Assembly: GCA_016801845.1 (NCBI GenBank) | Contig: CM028916.1 | Coordinates: forward strand, 13,203,514 to 13,267,513 | Length of the DNA: 64,000 nt | DNA from: Polydactylus sextarius | Lineage: Eukaryota > Chordata > Actinopteri > Polynemidae | Direction of reading: 5' to 3' | Part shown: positions 1 through 11,116 of the stretch, piece after piece | Position numbering within the stretch: the first letter of the stretch is position 1 | Layout of the letters: each line of letters begins with the position of its first letter | Program-made: the position numbers and the translations under genes | The notes under the pieces: generated by a model | Seen by the model: the letters and a program-made list of their open reading frames with translations, nothing else | Databases searched by the model: none | Told to the model about the DNA's origin: nothing

Positions 1-1053
1 GAGCTCATTGTAGAATTTTTTTCTTTTCTTTCCTGTCTTTATTTTTATCCCCTGTTTAAAGTAGTTGTCTCCTTTCAATGGAAACTTGTATTTTGGAGGT
101 GAACAGATACAATCAGAAGATTCAATCAGACAAGAACTGCAGAACCTCAGTGACCTCAGCCATGGACAGAGAGTTCTAACTGTCAAGGAACATAAACACT
201 AATTGACTTTGATTATAAATAACACTCATGCTCACTTATCAGCCGTCTTCACTGGACCATCTGTGTCTCTTAGATGATGGGAAGATTTTGGCGAGGGCGG
301 AATGCATTGCAACTTAGAAACACGTGCTTATCTGTCCCTTAGGGATTGCACATGTCCAGACCCCAAATGCTCCAGTCATTCCAGCAGCATTCCCTGTCTT
401 CTTTTCCTCAGTGCTGCACCAGAGGTGATCGCTACGCCACATCTCCTCAGTCAAATGGAGAGGGGAGCTTTGAGGGCAAAGCCTCTGGAGAATGGGTCCT
501 GCAGGCCCAGATGGCCAACTCTGGCTCTCAGAGCTTTCTTTAGACCACAAACTACTCAAAACAGGATGAGGTCTGAATGCACAGACTTCTCATATGCTTG
601 TTCCAACTGTCTTTGCCTTTGCTTTATTGTTACATTGTATCAAGACAAAGGGAAACAACAACTGCTTCATCATCATTGAAGTAACTGAGCTGAACGTGTG
701 ATCTGATTGATAGTGGACTTACAGATGCTGCTGAACGTTATTCTTAACTTTATAGCTGTATACAGGTCATAATTAAGGATTATTGAGGGCCTTGTGAAGG
801 TAGCATTATAATAATAAGGTCACTGTGACAGTGAACAGACACATTTCATTAATGCAAGCCAGACACCAACCCGTTTATCTGTCCTCTATTGTAAGTAGTT
901 GAGTTCACATCCTTTCCCATACTTGACAGGTGGGGGACTGGCACAAAGAATAAAGAGATGGAGAAATTCCTTTCCAAGTTTAATCTTGCAGGAATGACCT
1001 CCTCATCTGTACTTTGCTGTCATATCAGAGTAAAAAAGTGTAATTAAGTGTGA

Positions 1054-1054
<1 letters not shown>

Positions 1055-1110
<56 letters not shown>

Positions 1111-1138
1111 GGAGAGAGAGAGAGAGAGAAGAGAAGAA
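1055..1138. repeat. Compound (TG)n-(GA)n microsatellite
   Basis: An uninterrupted (TG)n tract of about 51 bp (1055-1105) is followed directly by a (GA)n tract (about 1107-1138). The histidine/threonine-rich open frame read through it on the minus strand is an artefact of the repeat. Confidence 0.95.
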
Positions 1139-1584
1139 AATAAAATAAAAGAGAGACTTCTGTCCATACACAACCGCTCTGGCTTTGTGGTGAAAAAATC
1201 CATCACATGCCTTAAGTAACAGTGTGTGCTACTGCGCTTCACAGGCCAAGGTGAAAGCTTGAAGTATAAACATCAAGTCGGAAAAGACACGGAGCGGTAG
1301 AGCAGAGTGCGACCTGTCCACCGCTCTGTTATCTGGCCATCTGCCTGGATTGAAGATCTAAATATTATGACACTTGATATGACTGAGCATACCTGCTGGT
1401 TACATTCTAGCGGATCTGCACTGAGGCAAGGTGGCTTATGTCTGTGTGACACTTCTGTCCTCAAACTCCCTGACTTTGTCCCTACAAAGTTTTTTTTCTT
1501 TCTTTTTTAAAATAATTGTCTTACATTGTACAGCATTATGTAATTGATAATATAGAAGTTGTTGATCTGCATGTACTGGTGTTT

Positions 1585-1608
1585 TGTGTGTGTGTGTGTG
1601 TGTGTGTG
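1585..1608. repeat. (GT)n microsatellite
   Basis: A perfect GT dinucleotide tract of 24 bp. Confidence 0.9.
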
Positions 1609-1758
1609 AGTGAATGAATTTTATAAATGTGTGTGAAGCGTGCCAAGACTCTATACATCATCCTCTTCCTTAGAGTCAGCCACTACTGTTGTTGTTTATA
1701 TGGTTGGCAGGCACCACCACATATTAACCTGCAAGAAGCTGAGATACATAGAAACATA

Positions 1759-1830
1759 GATATATATATATACAGAGAGAGAGAGGGAGGGAGAGAGAGA
1801 GATGGAGAGAGAGAGAGTGAGAGAGAGAGA
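1759..1830. repeat. (TA)n-(GA)n compound microsatellite
   Basis: A short (TA)n tract followed by an interrupted (GA)n/(GGGA) tract. Low-complexity Arg/Glu and Ser/Leu open frames through it are not genes. Confidence 0.85.
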
Positions 1831-4191
1831 CCCTCACCAGCTGTGTTACAAATGTTGCATATGAAAGGCTGACACGCTTCCTCAGCGGGGTGTTCACTGC
1901 TGTGTTCAGTACGATATCCTCACATCTGAACCCTTGGCTGAGGGTCACTTGCCAGAGGAGGATTTTCCTTCTGCCTCTCTGTTTTTTATACTTCCTTCTT
2001 GGGCAGAAGGCTGGTGTAATAGAAACCAGACACAAGCCAGAATGTGAGGCATTCAGAGCGGCGAGACCTCACTTCTTCACAGAGTGAGAAAACAGAATAA
2101 ATAGGTGGTCTAGTCTAAAAAGTTTTGTAGTTTTATCCACATTTTTTTGTAATTTTGGAAGTTATCTTTAAGTAGGAAAAGGCCAGGTCATTAGGATGGA
2201 AGTGGAAATCCATGGATCAGACTGTTGAGGGTATATCTAGAGAGGGCAGAGGCGTCCTTCAGGATGGGAAATGTACGTACAACTTTGCCAGGTGGGTTAT
2301 TTCAGTTATTTGCTTTGCTTTAAAAAAAACTGCTGTGATAGTTTATGCTATTGTAAATGCACAGTGTATCAAAGTGTGTCAAAATGTGGGCTGTTTGTGA
2401 AGTTCAATGTAGTAAGAGGCTGCTGTTGGATTTTCATCTAACTATATATTGCAAGTTTATTATGTAAACATATTTGGTTAGCGCCAGTATTCATGATGAG
2501 ACATCTGATCAAACATCTGACAAAGATTGAAAACTGTATCATAGTATAAACTCTATATTCTTACAGTTAACTGAAATATTTCTCTAATATAGAGTCTGGC
2601 TATTTAATCGCAATGTACATTTATTATTTTTGTGGAATTTAAAAATCATTGAAGAATGTTTTTAATGTATTTAAATATATTGTGCAGCTACCTCTGTAAT
2701 ACTATAAAACTTTTAGCCATGCCTTCTTTCATTTGAAAAGACAGCAACTCTTTATTGCATCTCAACAGAGGTGTTTTAGCAGTAACTCATGATCATCATC
2801 TAAATTATCATCTCAGTGTCAATCTCAATCTCAATCAGTCTTAATTCCTTATTCCAGGTTAACAACTACATTCAACAACAAGTGAAGCTGCACGTTCATT
2901 CATGCTTTTAATCTGAAAGGATTACTATTCATCTTTAGTGAAATCTAATCTTCACTTAAATAAGTAAAAATAATTACTGCTCCACTGTTAATTAGATATA
3001 GGCAAGGCAGCAAATAATCATCCTAAAAAGTTATATAATAGGTTATCGAGGTCACATAAATGTTTAAAGTGGCAGTTGTTGAGTCTAATAAAGCTGATGC
3101 TATATTACATAACAAACTGAAACCTTGGTTTAAATCCTAGGTGGAGCAGCCCTCCTGTTTTGCCATCTTGTAGCAAACATGAGTTGTCCACTATTGGTGC
3201 CATCTGTCTATGTGGTTGTACCCCTCCCCAGCATCAGCAGAGCTGGGTCTGGAGGGGAGGCCTCATGGCATCGCAACAAGCCTCTCTGTTCACTCAGATG
3301 GCAGGGGAGATGGCACATCACACGCCAGTGAAAACAGTGCTGCAGTCATGAGATCAACATGAACTCTGCAGCTCTGCGCTATGAATGAGGCGACAGAAGC
3401 GCTACGCTGTCTCGTCATCGTAGCATCATTCACCTCTCAGCCGAGTCAGAGTCAGCAGTGCCTGAGTGCGAGTATGAGACTGTGAGGTCTCACGTCATCT
3501 GGTTTTTCTGTTTGTGTGTCCCTTGGCATGAAGTGTTAAAGTGCAACAATGACCATGTTTCTGAAGTATCAGTGAGTGGACCACACTCTGGTATCAAAGA
3601 GGTCATTTCATACTTCATTTTGTTTTCACTCTGTCACTGTCTTGTAGAGTTTAGTAAACTCTTGGTTCTAATCAAAAGGACTGCTGTAGGTGGGTTTGGG
3701 AATGGTTTATGGTGGTTTTTTTCCTTCTATGTTAAACTTCTGTTTGCATTTTTAAACCCTCTCCCAAACTATTGAATGAAATCCTGTAAATGCTGCGTTG
3801 TGTGTGTCAGGATAAGTGAATGACATCACTGTGCATGCTTTCATGAATCAACACAAGCCTTTGTTTAGTGTTTGACTGTGCAATCAATTGAAAGTGGATG
3901 CTGTCTCCTCCACATCAAGCTTCTAAGTCCTTCTGATGTGATGAAAACATTTTATGTTTGACTCATCTAGTAAGATTTATTGCTTATTGAGAGACAGAAG
4001 CATACAGTTATTTGCATATAAATCATTGAAAACTTGATTTCAGATTGAGTGATTATGTTTGAACGGCACTGCTACAGTGGAAGCTACACTGAAAAATAAA
4101 TGGGAAAGTCAAATAGTCATTTGTTGCAGCTTGACTGTCTCATCTTCCTAGCAGAGGTTGTGATCAGTTTTTCCATTCTTTTTCATTACAG

Positions 4192-5477
4192 ATTTTAGTT
4201 GAAAAGCTTGTGAGAGCAACATGAGCTGGAGCTTTCTCACTCGTCTCCTAGAAGAGATCCACAACCACTCCACCTTCGTGGGGAAAGTGTGGCTGACTGT
4301 GCTCATTATCTTCCGCATCGTACTCACAGCAGTTGGAGGTGAGTCCATCTACTCGGACGAGCAGACCAAGTTCATCTGCAACACAAAACAGCCGGGATGC
4401 GACAACGTGTGTTACGACGCCTTTGCTCCTCTCTCGCATGTCCGCTTCTGGGTCTTCCAGATCATCATGATCTCCACTCCATCTATCATGTACATGGGTT
4501 ATGCTATTCACAAGATAGCCCGAACTTCAGAGGAGGACCGGAGGAAGCAGCAACGGCTTCGCAGAAAACCACCTCCACATACCAGATGGAGAGAGAGCCA
4601 CCACCTGGAGGATGTCTTAGAGGAGGGAGAAGATGACGACGCCGAGCCCATGATCTATGAGGAAACACTGGAGGTGCAGGAGGCCAAGCCTGAGCAAGTA
4701 AGCAGCACCAGCAAAGATCCACCAAAACATGATGGTCGCAGAAGAATTATGCAAGAAGGATTGATGAGAATCTATGTTCTTCAGCTCATGTCACGAGCAA
4801 TTTTCGAAGTTGCTTTCCTTGCAGGACAGTATCTTCTTTATGGTTTTCGAGTTGATCCTTCATATGTATGCAGCAGGATTCCCTGTCCACATAAGGTGGA
4901 CTGTTTTATCTCTAGGCCCACAGAGAAAACAATTTTCCTCCTCATCATGTATGTAGTAAGCTGTCTTTGTCTAGTGCTAAACGTGTGCGAGATGCTTCAC
5001 TTGGGCATTGGCACTTTTCGAGATACACTTCGCATGAAGAGGACCCGAGGTCGAAGGACATCTTACGGCTACCCTTTCTCTCGCAACATCCCAGCCTCCC
5101 CTCCTGGGTACAACCTTGTGATGAAGACGGATAAACCAAGCAGGATCCCCAACAGCCTCATCACCCATGAGCAGAACATGGCTAATGTGGCCCAGGAGCA
5201 GCAGTGCACCAGCCCAGATGAGAACATCCCCTCTGATCTTGCCAGCTTACACCGTCACCTACGGGTTGCCCAGGAGCAGCTTGATATGGCCTTTCAAACA
5301 TATCAGACCAAAAACAACCAGCAAACCTCCAGAACAAGTAGTCCTGTATCTGGAGGAACTATGGCAGAGCAAAACCGAGTCAATACAGTCCAGGAAAAAC
5401 AAGGAGCAAGGCCTAAATCAGCTACAGACAAGGGTTCAACCATTGTAAAAAATGGAAAGACTTCTGTTTGGATCTAA
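4192..5477 (+). CDS. gjc2: Gap junction gamma-2-like connexin, single coding exon
   Basis: Connexin subunit of gap-junction hemichannels in the plasma membrane. The CDS runs 4221-5477 (418 aa). It sits in one exon that begins at 4192 after a TTCATTACAG acceptor, so a short 5'UTR precedes the ATG, as usual for connexins. Visible features: a cytoplasmic N-terminus starting MSWSFLTRLLEEI; four membrane segments near residues 22-41, 75-97, 183-206 and 237-257; extracellular loop 1 cysteines C53, C60, C64 (C-x6-C-x3-C); loop 2 cysteines C217, C222, C228 (C-x4-C-x5-C); a long acidic cytoplasmic loop (about 100-180), typical of the gamma group; and a C-terminus ending SVWI, the PDZ-binding end shared by Cx45 and Cx47. 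The choice of gjc2 over gjc1 rests mainly on iba57 lying next door on the same strand, as I recall for human GJC2-IBA57. Connexin identity is certain; the paralogue is likely but not proven. A duplicate-specific teleost gamma connexin remains possible. Confidence 0.93.
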
Positions 5478-5655
5478 TGATGAAGACCATTCAGTATATT
5501 AACAATGAAAATGTTAAAGACTCAGGACTTCCCTGTAAGACAGCTGGAGCATGTGTGTGAGTATGACATGCGACTTTGGACAATAACTACTGAGAATTTC
5601 AATCACACTAGCTGAAGTCCATATAGTACAGTGTACAGTAGGATTAGTTTTGAGG

Positions 5656-5661
5656 AATAAA
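5656..5661 (+). terminator. Candidate gjc2 poly(A) signal
   Basis: AATAAA about 180 bp after the gjc2 stop codon. A second AATAAA lies at about 6426-6431, so a longer 3'UTR is also possible. Neither has transcript support here. Confidence 0.45.
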
Positions 5662-8597
5662 ACAAAAACACACATAAAGAAATGGTCAAACCCAGTATCA
5701 TGAATCTTCTTTGTAACTGTAGTGTGTCATGTACTCACCATAGCTCTCAGACATGAGTAACATATGCTTCCTTAGTTAAACTTTTCTAATTCCAGCTAAA
5801 ATGTCAAAGTATGAGCAAAGTGCTTTGAGTAACTTATCTGATCAACCCTTGACTGCCACTGAACTTTTTTCATTTCCATTTCCTTTCAGAATAGTGATGG
5901 TTGTTGATGGAAAAATGTATGTTTAATATTTGGAGATATGTTTCTTGGATGTAGTATGGATGAAGTAATTTGATAAAAGTAATGAAACAGGCCTGTGCCA
6001 CTGGTGGCTCTTTTGGTAAACATCTGCTTGGTGTAATGACCATGGTTCGGTCACTGCATGCAAAGCATTTATCAATTCTATGTTTTCCAAAGCCTTGCAG
6101 TGTCACATCTGAAAGAGAAGAGGTAAGTGAATAGAAGATCTGATTATTTTCTAAAGTAAATACTGACTTTCTGCAAAAGCAGATAATGCATGCTTTACAA
6201 CAATATACACTTAGGCTACAGTAGAAATGTAATCCTTTGCTATTCATTTAGCTTACATTTACGTTACATTTAGGCATGCTGTCTTGAAGATGAACAGCTT
6301 AGTTTTTCTCTTTGAAGCAGTATGTTTCTATGACTGGTTTCAGAATATGTAATCCTGCCTTCAGTGTTGTCAAACTTCAAGTGCCTCAGACTTTTAAAGA
6401 CTGTTTTAGTATTTTATTCATGAAGAAATAAACTTATTTGAAACATCCAATATCCTGCTTTATTAGTAGATGTTTTCTTTTCTCTCTTGTCTTGGGAATA
6501 ACAATGGTGTGCCTGGGAAAGTGCTAAATTAAAAGCTTATAATGGTCCATAAGTCCAAAGTCCAAATCAAATAAGTCCAAATCAAAGTTAGACGCTTGCA
6601 AGAAACTTCTTTTATTACAATAAGAAGGAATGTTGTTATTGCAAGAAAGTTTCATATGTTGTAACAAGATCTAATTGAAGCCTAAGCAAAAGATATTGTA
6701 TCATTTATGATCCAAGAAATGAACGTAAATGAAACGTAAATGAAACCTCATTTATAGAAACTGAGTATGTTTAATTTCATACTTGGGTTGACACATGTTG
6801 AGATTCATCAGTTACTGACCACAACAGATCTATCTTAAATAGGAGCTTTTAAGTGTCTGAACCTGTAAATCAGTAATGAGAAGAACAGCGCTTACAGTTG
6901 CTAGTAAAGTAAACTGTATGTGTGTGTAAGAGAACCATATAACTTTTTTTACAACCTCAGAAATCATATACCATTTTATTATCTTAAATATGGGAAAATG
7001 CAATAAATGCAAAAGAGGTGTGTGGCACATTCCCAGATTCAGATGCAGTAAACAAAACAATGCAAATAAATAAATAAATAAATAAATAAAAAGCTTTTAC
7101 TAATGTGTGTGTCATATGGTACATGCCTCAAAAGTTGACTTAAGGAGACAAGAACTAATTCTACAATGTAACAAAAATATCGAGTATTAACTAGCACCAG
7201 GTGTTAAACAGCACATAGAATAAACAAGTGAACCCAACCTATTTTGGAATAACTAAATCCAATCACCATTCCACAACACTCAATGTTTATCACAAAATCA
7301 TCATCCACTTTTTCATTTCATTACAAGCTTTACTGGCAGCCCATTAACATGTGCAGCTGTAGTCAACATGATAGCCATTTTTATGGTCTATGCCCTGATG
7401 GAGATTAGGTTAATTTATATATATATGTGTATATATTATGGTGTTTTACACCTGGTGGTAATCAACAAATTGTAAACAGACTGAACAACGATTGTTTGTT
7501 TGAAGCTTTGAATAATGACGTCATGTCAAATTGCATAGTTTGTTGCAAAACAAACAAAAATTGCAAAAATCATAGAGTTGATTCTTTTCCATATTGTGCT
7601 TTAATGTAGGCTTTTATTTTCTGCTTGCGGGCCTCGCATTTTAAATCTTTTACCTTTTAATCGGTTACACATGTTCAGTAACTGCAGGTGTGTTTGTGTG
7701 TGTCCTTTTGTTTTCTTTTTCTTTTTGATCAGTTGCTTTTATGTGGCAGCACATAGTTTGTAGCACATTTTAATGCATCATATAATGTCTGATTTACCGA
7801 TGTCATAATCATCATAATCATAAATTTTAATCAGCTATTCACAGACCAGTTTTGATTTCAATCTTTAGTGCAGAGAGCCCCTTAAAACATTAAACGTAGG
7901 AATGTGACTAACGGGCACACAGCTTGAGAAATCATGATGGTATGAGTATTAAAACTTTAGTAATAAAACAATAAACAATAAAATGGTATAACAAAGGATT
8001 TTATACAACCTGATAACACAATAGTCAATGTTATCACTGGCTTGTACCTGATCAGTAAATTATCTATCAACAGTAAATGAATGATAAATTAGATTTTTCT
8101 TTATGTGAAAGTTGTACCACTTTTAAGAAAAAGGTATGTTGCTGTTGTGATATTGAAATATTCTTGTTACACTTATAAGCATGCTGTAATAATTACAATC
8201 TGGTTGACAAAATACTGAAACACCTGCATAGCACAATACAGTTCAACAGCACAACCTTAACATTTTAACTGTCATGAGGGTAGTTTTTCTGTAGGGCAGT
8301 ACCGTTACTTACAATACAGTTAGCTCAGTGTACCTAATAAACGGAGTATTTCATCCTGGGCTATTTTTATGCACCGATTACTTACTTTCATGATTATGCT
8401 GCTGATACTTTTACTTTGGTAATATTTGCAAGTCCAATTCAGGACTTCTTTTTTTGTGAAGTGGCATTTTCCCAGTTATTTTACTAAAGCACAGGATCTG
8501 ATTACTGACTCCCAGTATGCTTAATATAATGATTTCTCCAGCTTTTATCACTTAAAACAGAGACTGTATAACCACAGGCGACTGGCGCCTTCCTATT

Positions 8598-8599
<2 letters not shown>

Positions 8600-8648
<49 letters not shown>
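8600..8648. repeat. (AC)n microsatellite
   Basis: A perfect AC dinucleotide tract of 49 bp. A further imperfect (AC)n tract lies at about 8956-8985. Confidence 0.95.
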
Positions 8649-8649
<1 letters not shown>

Positions 8650-8814
8650 TTCATTGACTTGCATTCATTTCCTGGAGACTTTTCTGGAAACCCTAGAGAT
8701 CTCAGTTGTTTCTAGTACTTCTCTAACTTTTATCTAAACCTGACCCTAACCTTAAGTCATGTATTAACCTTATTTATTTATTTGTTTATTTATTTGTTTG
8801 TTTGTTTGTTACAT

Positions 8815-8955
8815 GATGGGGACCGGCTTTTTGGCCCCATAGGGGAGACAGGTCCCCATAATGTGAGTGTGTAAACAGATTTAAGTCCCCACAAGAAATA
8901 CCTACCTATTCCTTGTGGGGACCTAAACCTTAACCGCAGAACCTAAATACCTAAA
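8815..8955. repeat. Teleost GTCCCCAC hairpin repeat
   Basis: The segment carries several copies of GGGGAC or its complement. These include a near-perfect hairpin whose arms are GTCCCCACAAGAA (8885-8897) and the complementary TTCTTGTGGGGAC-like arm at 8909-8922, with one mismatch and a loop of about 11 nt. I recognise the GTCCCCACAAGG motif next to (CA)n as a frequently repeated sequence in fish genomes. Family name and exact ends cannot be fixed from one copy. Confidence 0.5.
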
Positions 8956-9038
8956 CCACACACACACACACGCACCCACACACAAATACGGACAGGCTGC
9001 ACAAGCGTTACACACGTGTTCCAATATTATCGAGAAAT

Positions 9039-9052
9039 GCATTGTGGGAGTT
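9039..9052 (-). promoter_or_regulatory. ZNF143/SBS-like promoter motif upstream of iba57
   Basis: GCATTGTGGGAGTT resembles the reverse complement of the ZNF143 (STAF) binding site, ACTACAATTCCCAGAATGC, with a few differences. It lies about 120 bp upstream of the iba57 start codon, a usual place for this motif in TATA-less housekeeping promoters of mitochondrial-protein genes. No TATA box is evident. The assignment is by eye only. Confidence 0.35.
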
Positions 9053-9169
9053 CAAAATGGAGCCCATGCAGTTAGAGTCAACTGAGATGTCCTGTGTTCT
9101 GTAGCCGTCCGTTCGCGTTAATAATCGCTATATTTTACCATTTCCCTCACCCCTGTGACTGAATACATT

Positions 9170-10636
9170 ATGGGGGTTTTGTGTTTCGCCAGAGGAGCGC
9201 TCTCCCCCAGCGGCTGCCTCGGTGTTTACGCCAGAAAATATACCGGTCGTTATTTTTGCGTAACGTTTTCCTCCGGTGTTTCAGCTCCTCTCCGTCTCAA
9301 CAGGTACAGTCAAGACACTAAAAATGTCCCGGGACAGTTTATGTGTTATCAACTTCCTCAAAGGACCCTGCTCAAAATCCAGGGCCAGGACTCGAGTCCG
9401 TTTCTTCAGGGGATCATAACTAATGACATGGGGCAGCTGGAGGAGCCTGGAGCCATGTACGCACACATGCTAAATGTCCAAGGAAGGACATTATATGACA
9501 TCATGTTGTACAGGTACAGTACAAATCCGTTGGGGTGTGGATACTCACTTATCTATGTGGTGCAGTTGTTGTGTCAGGGTGTCTGGTACAAACACACCCC
9601 ACAAGTCTTCCTTGTCTAAGTCACTTTTGACTGACCTAAAGTGAAGGGCACTCCACCTCTGAAGTCAGATACTTATATTCCAAAATTATGTATCTGCTTT
9701 ACATTGTATTAAATGTGTTGTTTTATTCATTTTCTTTTTTTCTGTTAATGTACTAAACATGCTTCATTTCTATTCAGTTTGAGAGAAGCTGAAGCTGGAC
9801 ACGGCGTTTTCCTGGAGTGTGACAGCACAGTTAAAGACTCAATCTTGAGACACTTGAAGGTTTATAAGCTTCGCAGAAAGGTCAACATTAACCCCTGTCC
9901 AGAGCTCTCTGTGTGGGCGGTGCTCCCCCAGCAAAAAAACACAGGTCAAGAAGTCAGTAAACCTGAGCTTTCTTCTCCTGAAAAAGCTCTGGTCTGGGAG
10001 GTTGATCCTCGCACTCAGGAAATGGGCTGGAGATTAGTGTTAAACAGTCAAATTGACCCCCAGGAGATCATTGCATCTTGTCAGAAAGGTGACACAGAGG
10101 AGTATCACAGACATCGCTATGCAATAGGTAAGAGTAGTAGTCGAGTACATTTTGCAGTTTGTAGTACAAGATATAGGATCTGCATGTGCTTTTGACATTT
10201 TGTGACAAGTCTAATTTGTTTCTACTTCTGTCATTGCTGTGAAGGACTTCCTGAAGGAGTGAAGGACCTTCCTCCTGGTGTGGCACTTCCACTAGAGTCA
10301 AATCTCGTCTACATGCAGGGTATCAGCTTTAGCAAAGGCTGTTACATTGGACAGGAGCTCACAGCCAGAACTCATCACACGGGGGTGATTCGCAAACGCT
10401 TGATGCCAGTGCGCTTGTCATCTCCAGTCGAAGACCTTGAGGAAGGAGCCGCGCTGCAAACACAATCGGGCAAACCAGCTGGGAAGCACCGAGCAGGCAT
10501 TGGAGAGCTGGGTCTGAGTCTAATCCGTGTGGCTCATGCCAAAGAGGTGTTGACGCTCAAATCCTCTGATGACACCGCAGTGACACTTGAGGTTTCTGTG
10601 CCAGACTGGTGGCCTAAGGACGAAAAAGAAAACTGA
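9170..10636 (+). CDS. iba57: Iron-sulfur cluster assembly factor IBA57, mitochondrial (3 coding exons)
   Basis: Folate-binding GcvT-like protein of the mitochondrial matrix. Family knowledge: it acts with ISCA1/ISCA2 to mature 4Fe-4S proteins such as aconitase and the radical-SAM enzyme lipoyl synthase. Coding exons: 9170-9513, 9778-10127 and 10245-10636. Introns are GT-AG, phases 2 and 1, and the joined product has 361 aa (human about 356). I chose the ATG at 9170; an in-frame GTG 15 nt upstream is not a plausible start. The N-terminus (about 1-60) is Arg/Ser-rich with almost no acidic residues, as expected of a mitochondrial presequence. Conserved blocks: LNVQGRTLYDIMLY at the end of exon 1, VFLECDS and YKLRRKV in exon 2, PLESNL followed by the family signature KGCYIGQE (K262-E269, C264) and TARTHHTGVIRKRL in exon 3. 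Downstream it converges on jmjd4. Identity is secure. Confidence 0.95.
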
Positions 10637-10884
10637 GAATGTCTTGAAGCTCCCTAAAATGTGACACAACCAACACAGTTCTCACAGGCGGAACCCTGAA
10701 GTAGAAAATGTCACTGCTTAGCAGCTGTGTGACATTAAAACATATTTGTGAATATTTTTCTTTTAGAGTGATTTTTGCCAAGAATATTAAGCATTATTTT
10801 CAACCGAATTGTTTTATTTAACACATCTATTGCAGCACTATACAACAAAATCTACCAACTGTGATGTGGTATTAGTGGTTGGTG

Positions 10885-10890
10885 AATAAA
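10885..10890 (+). terminator. Candidate iba57 poly(A) signal
   Basis: AATAAA about 250 bp after the iba57 stop. It lies only about 45 bp from the candidate jmjd4 signal on the other strand, so the two 3' ends abut or overlap slightly. Confidence 0.55.
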
Positions 10891-10932
10891 TATGCAAAGT
10901 AATAAGTCAACTCAACAGGTTGTGTGTTTGTT

Positions 10933-10938
10933 TTTATT
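10933..10938 (-). terminator. Candidate jmjd4 poly(A) signal
   Basis: TTTATT on the plus strand (AATAAA on the minus strand), about 180 bp beyond the jmjd4 stop codon. Another lies near 10813; using that one would make the jmjd4 transcript overlap the iba57 3'UTR. Confidence 0.5.
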
Positions 10939-11116
10939 TGTTCAGTGCAAAAACAAATTCCAAACATTCACAAGCAACATTTGAGACTACAATTCATCTC
11001 AAACCAAAGGTGCAGTTAACCCTTCAGCATCTTCTTTTTCACACTATTCAAATTGGCACTTTTCTTTCAAGCTATTTCCAGGTGACGGTAACAGAGTTGA
11101 GACCAGACTGAACATT

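Larger units (their letters stand above)
1..4191. other. 5' flank of gjc2, no protein gene seen
   Basis: This stretch lies upstream of the connexin coding exon. It is AT-rich, contains several dinucleotide microsatellites (listed separately), and has only short open frames without recognisable domains. A splice acceptor just before the connexin start implies that at least one non-coding first exon and the promoter of gjc2 lie somewhere in this interval or further left; I could not place them. The 3160-3500 part is somewhat GC-richer than its surroundings and is the likeliest place to look for a promoter or exon. Confidence 0.6.
5662..9038. other. gjc2-iba57 intergenic region, no gene seen
   Basis: AT-rich sequence with no recognisable coding exon. 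It contains an (AATA)n tract near 7066-7090, a (TA)n tract near 7415-7437, a 49-bp (AC)n tract at 8600-8648, a TTTA/TTTG-rich stretch at about 8768-8810, and the hairpin-bearing teleost repeat at 8815-8955. Part of it is presumably the gjc2 3'UTR. Confidence 0.6.

Noticed and set aside
1003..1242. Minus-strand 79-codon frame with a His/Thr run
   Set aside because: It is a translation of the (TG)n/(GA)n microsatellite; no gene-like context.
1627..2035. Overlapping frames rich in Arg/Glu (plus) and Ser/Leu (minus)
   Set aside because: They read through the (GA)n repeat; composition is explained by the repeat.
9155..9169. Upstream GTG as iba57 start
   Set aside because: Nuclear vertebrate genes start at ATG; the ATG at 9170 gives a typical mitochondrial presequence and the family's normal length.
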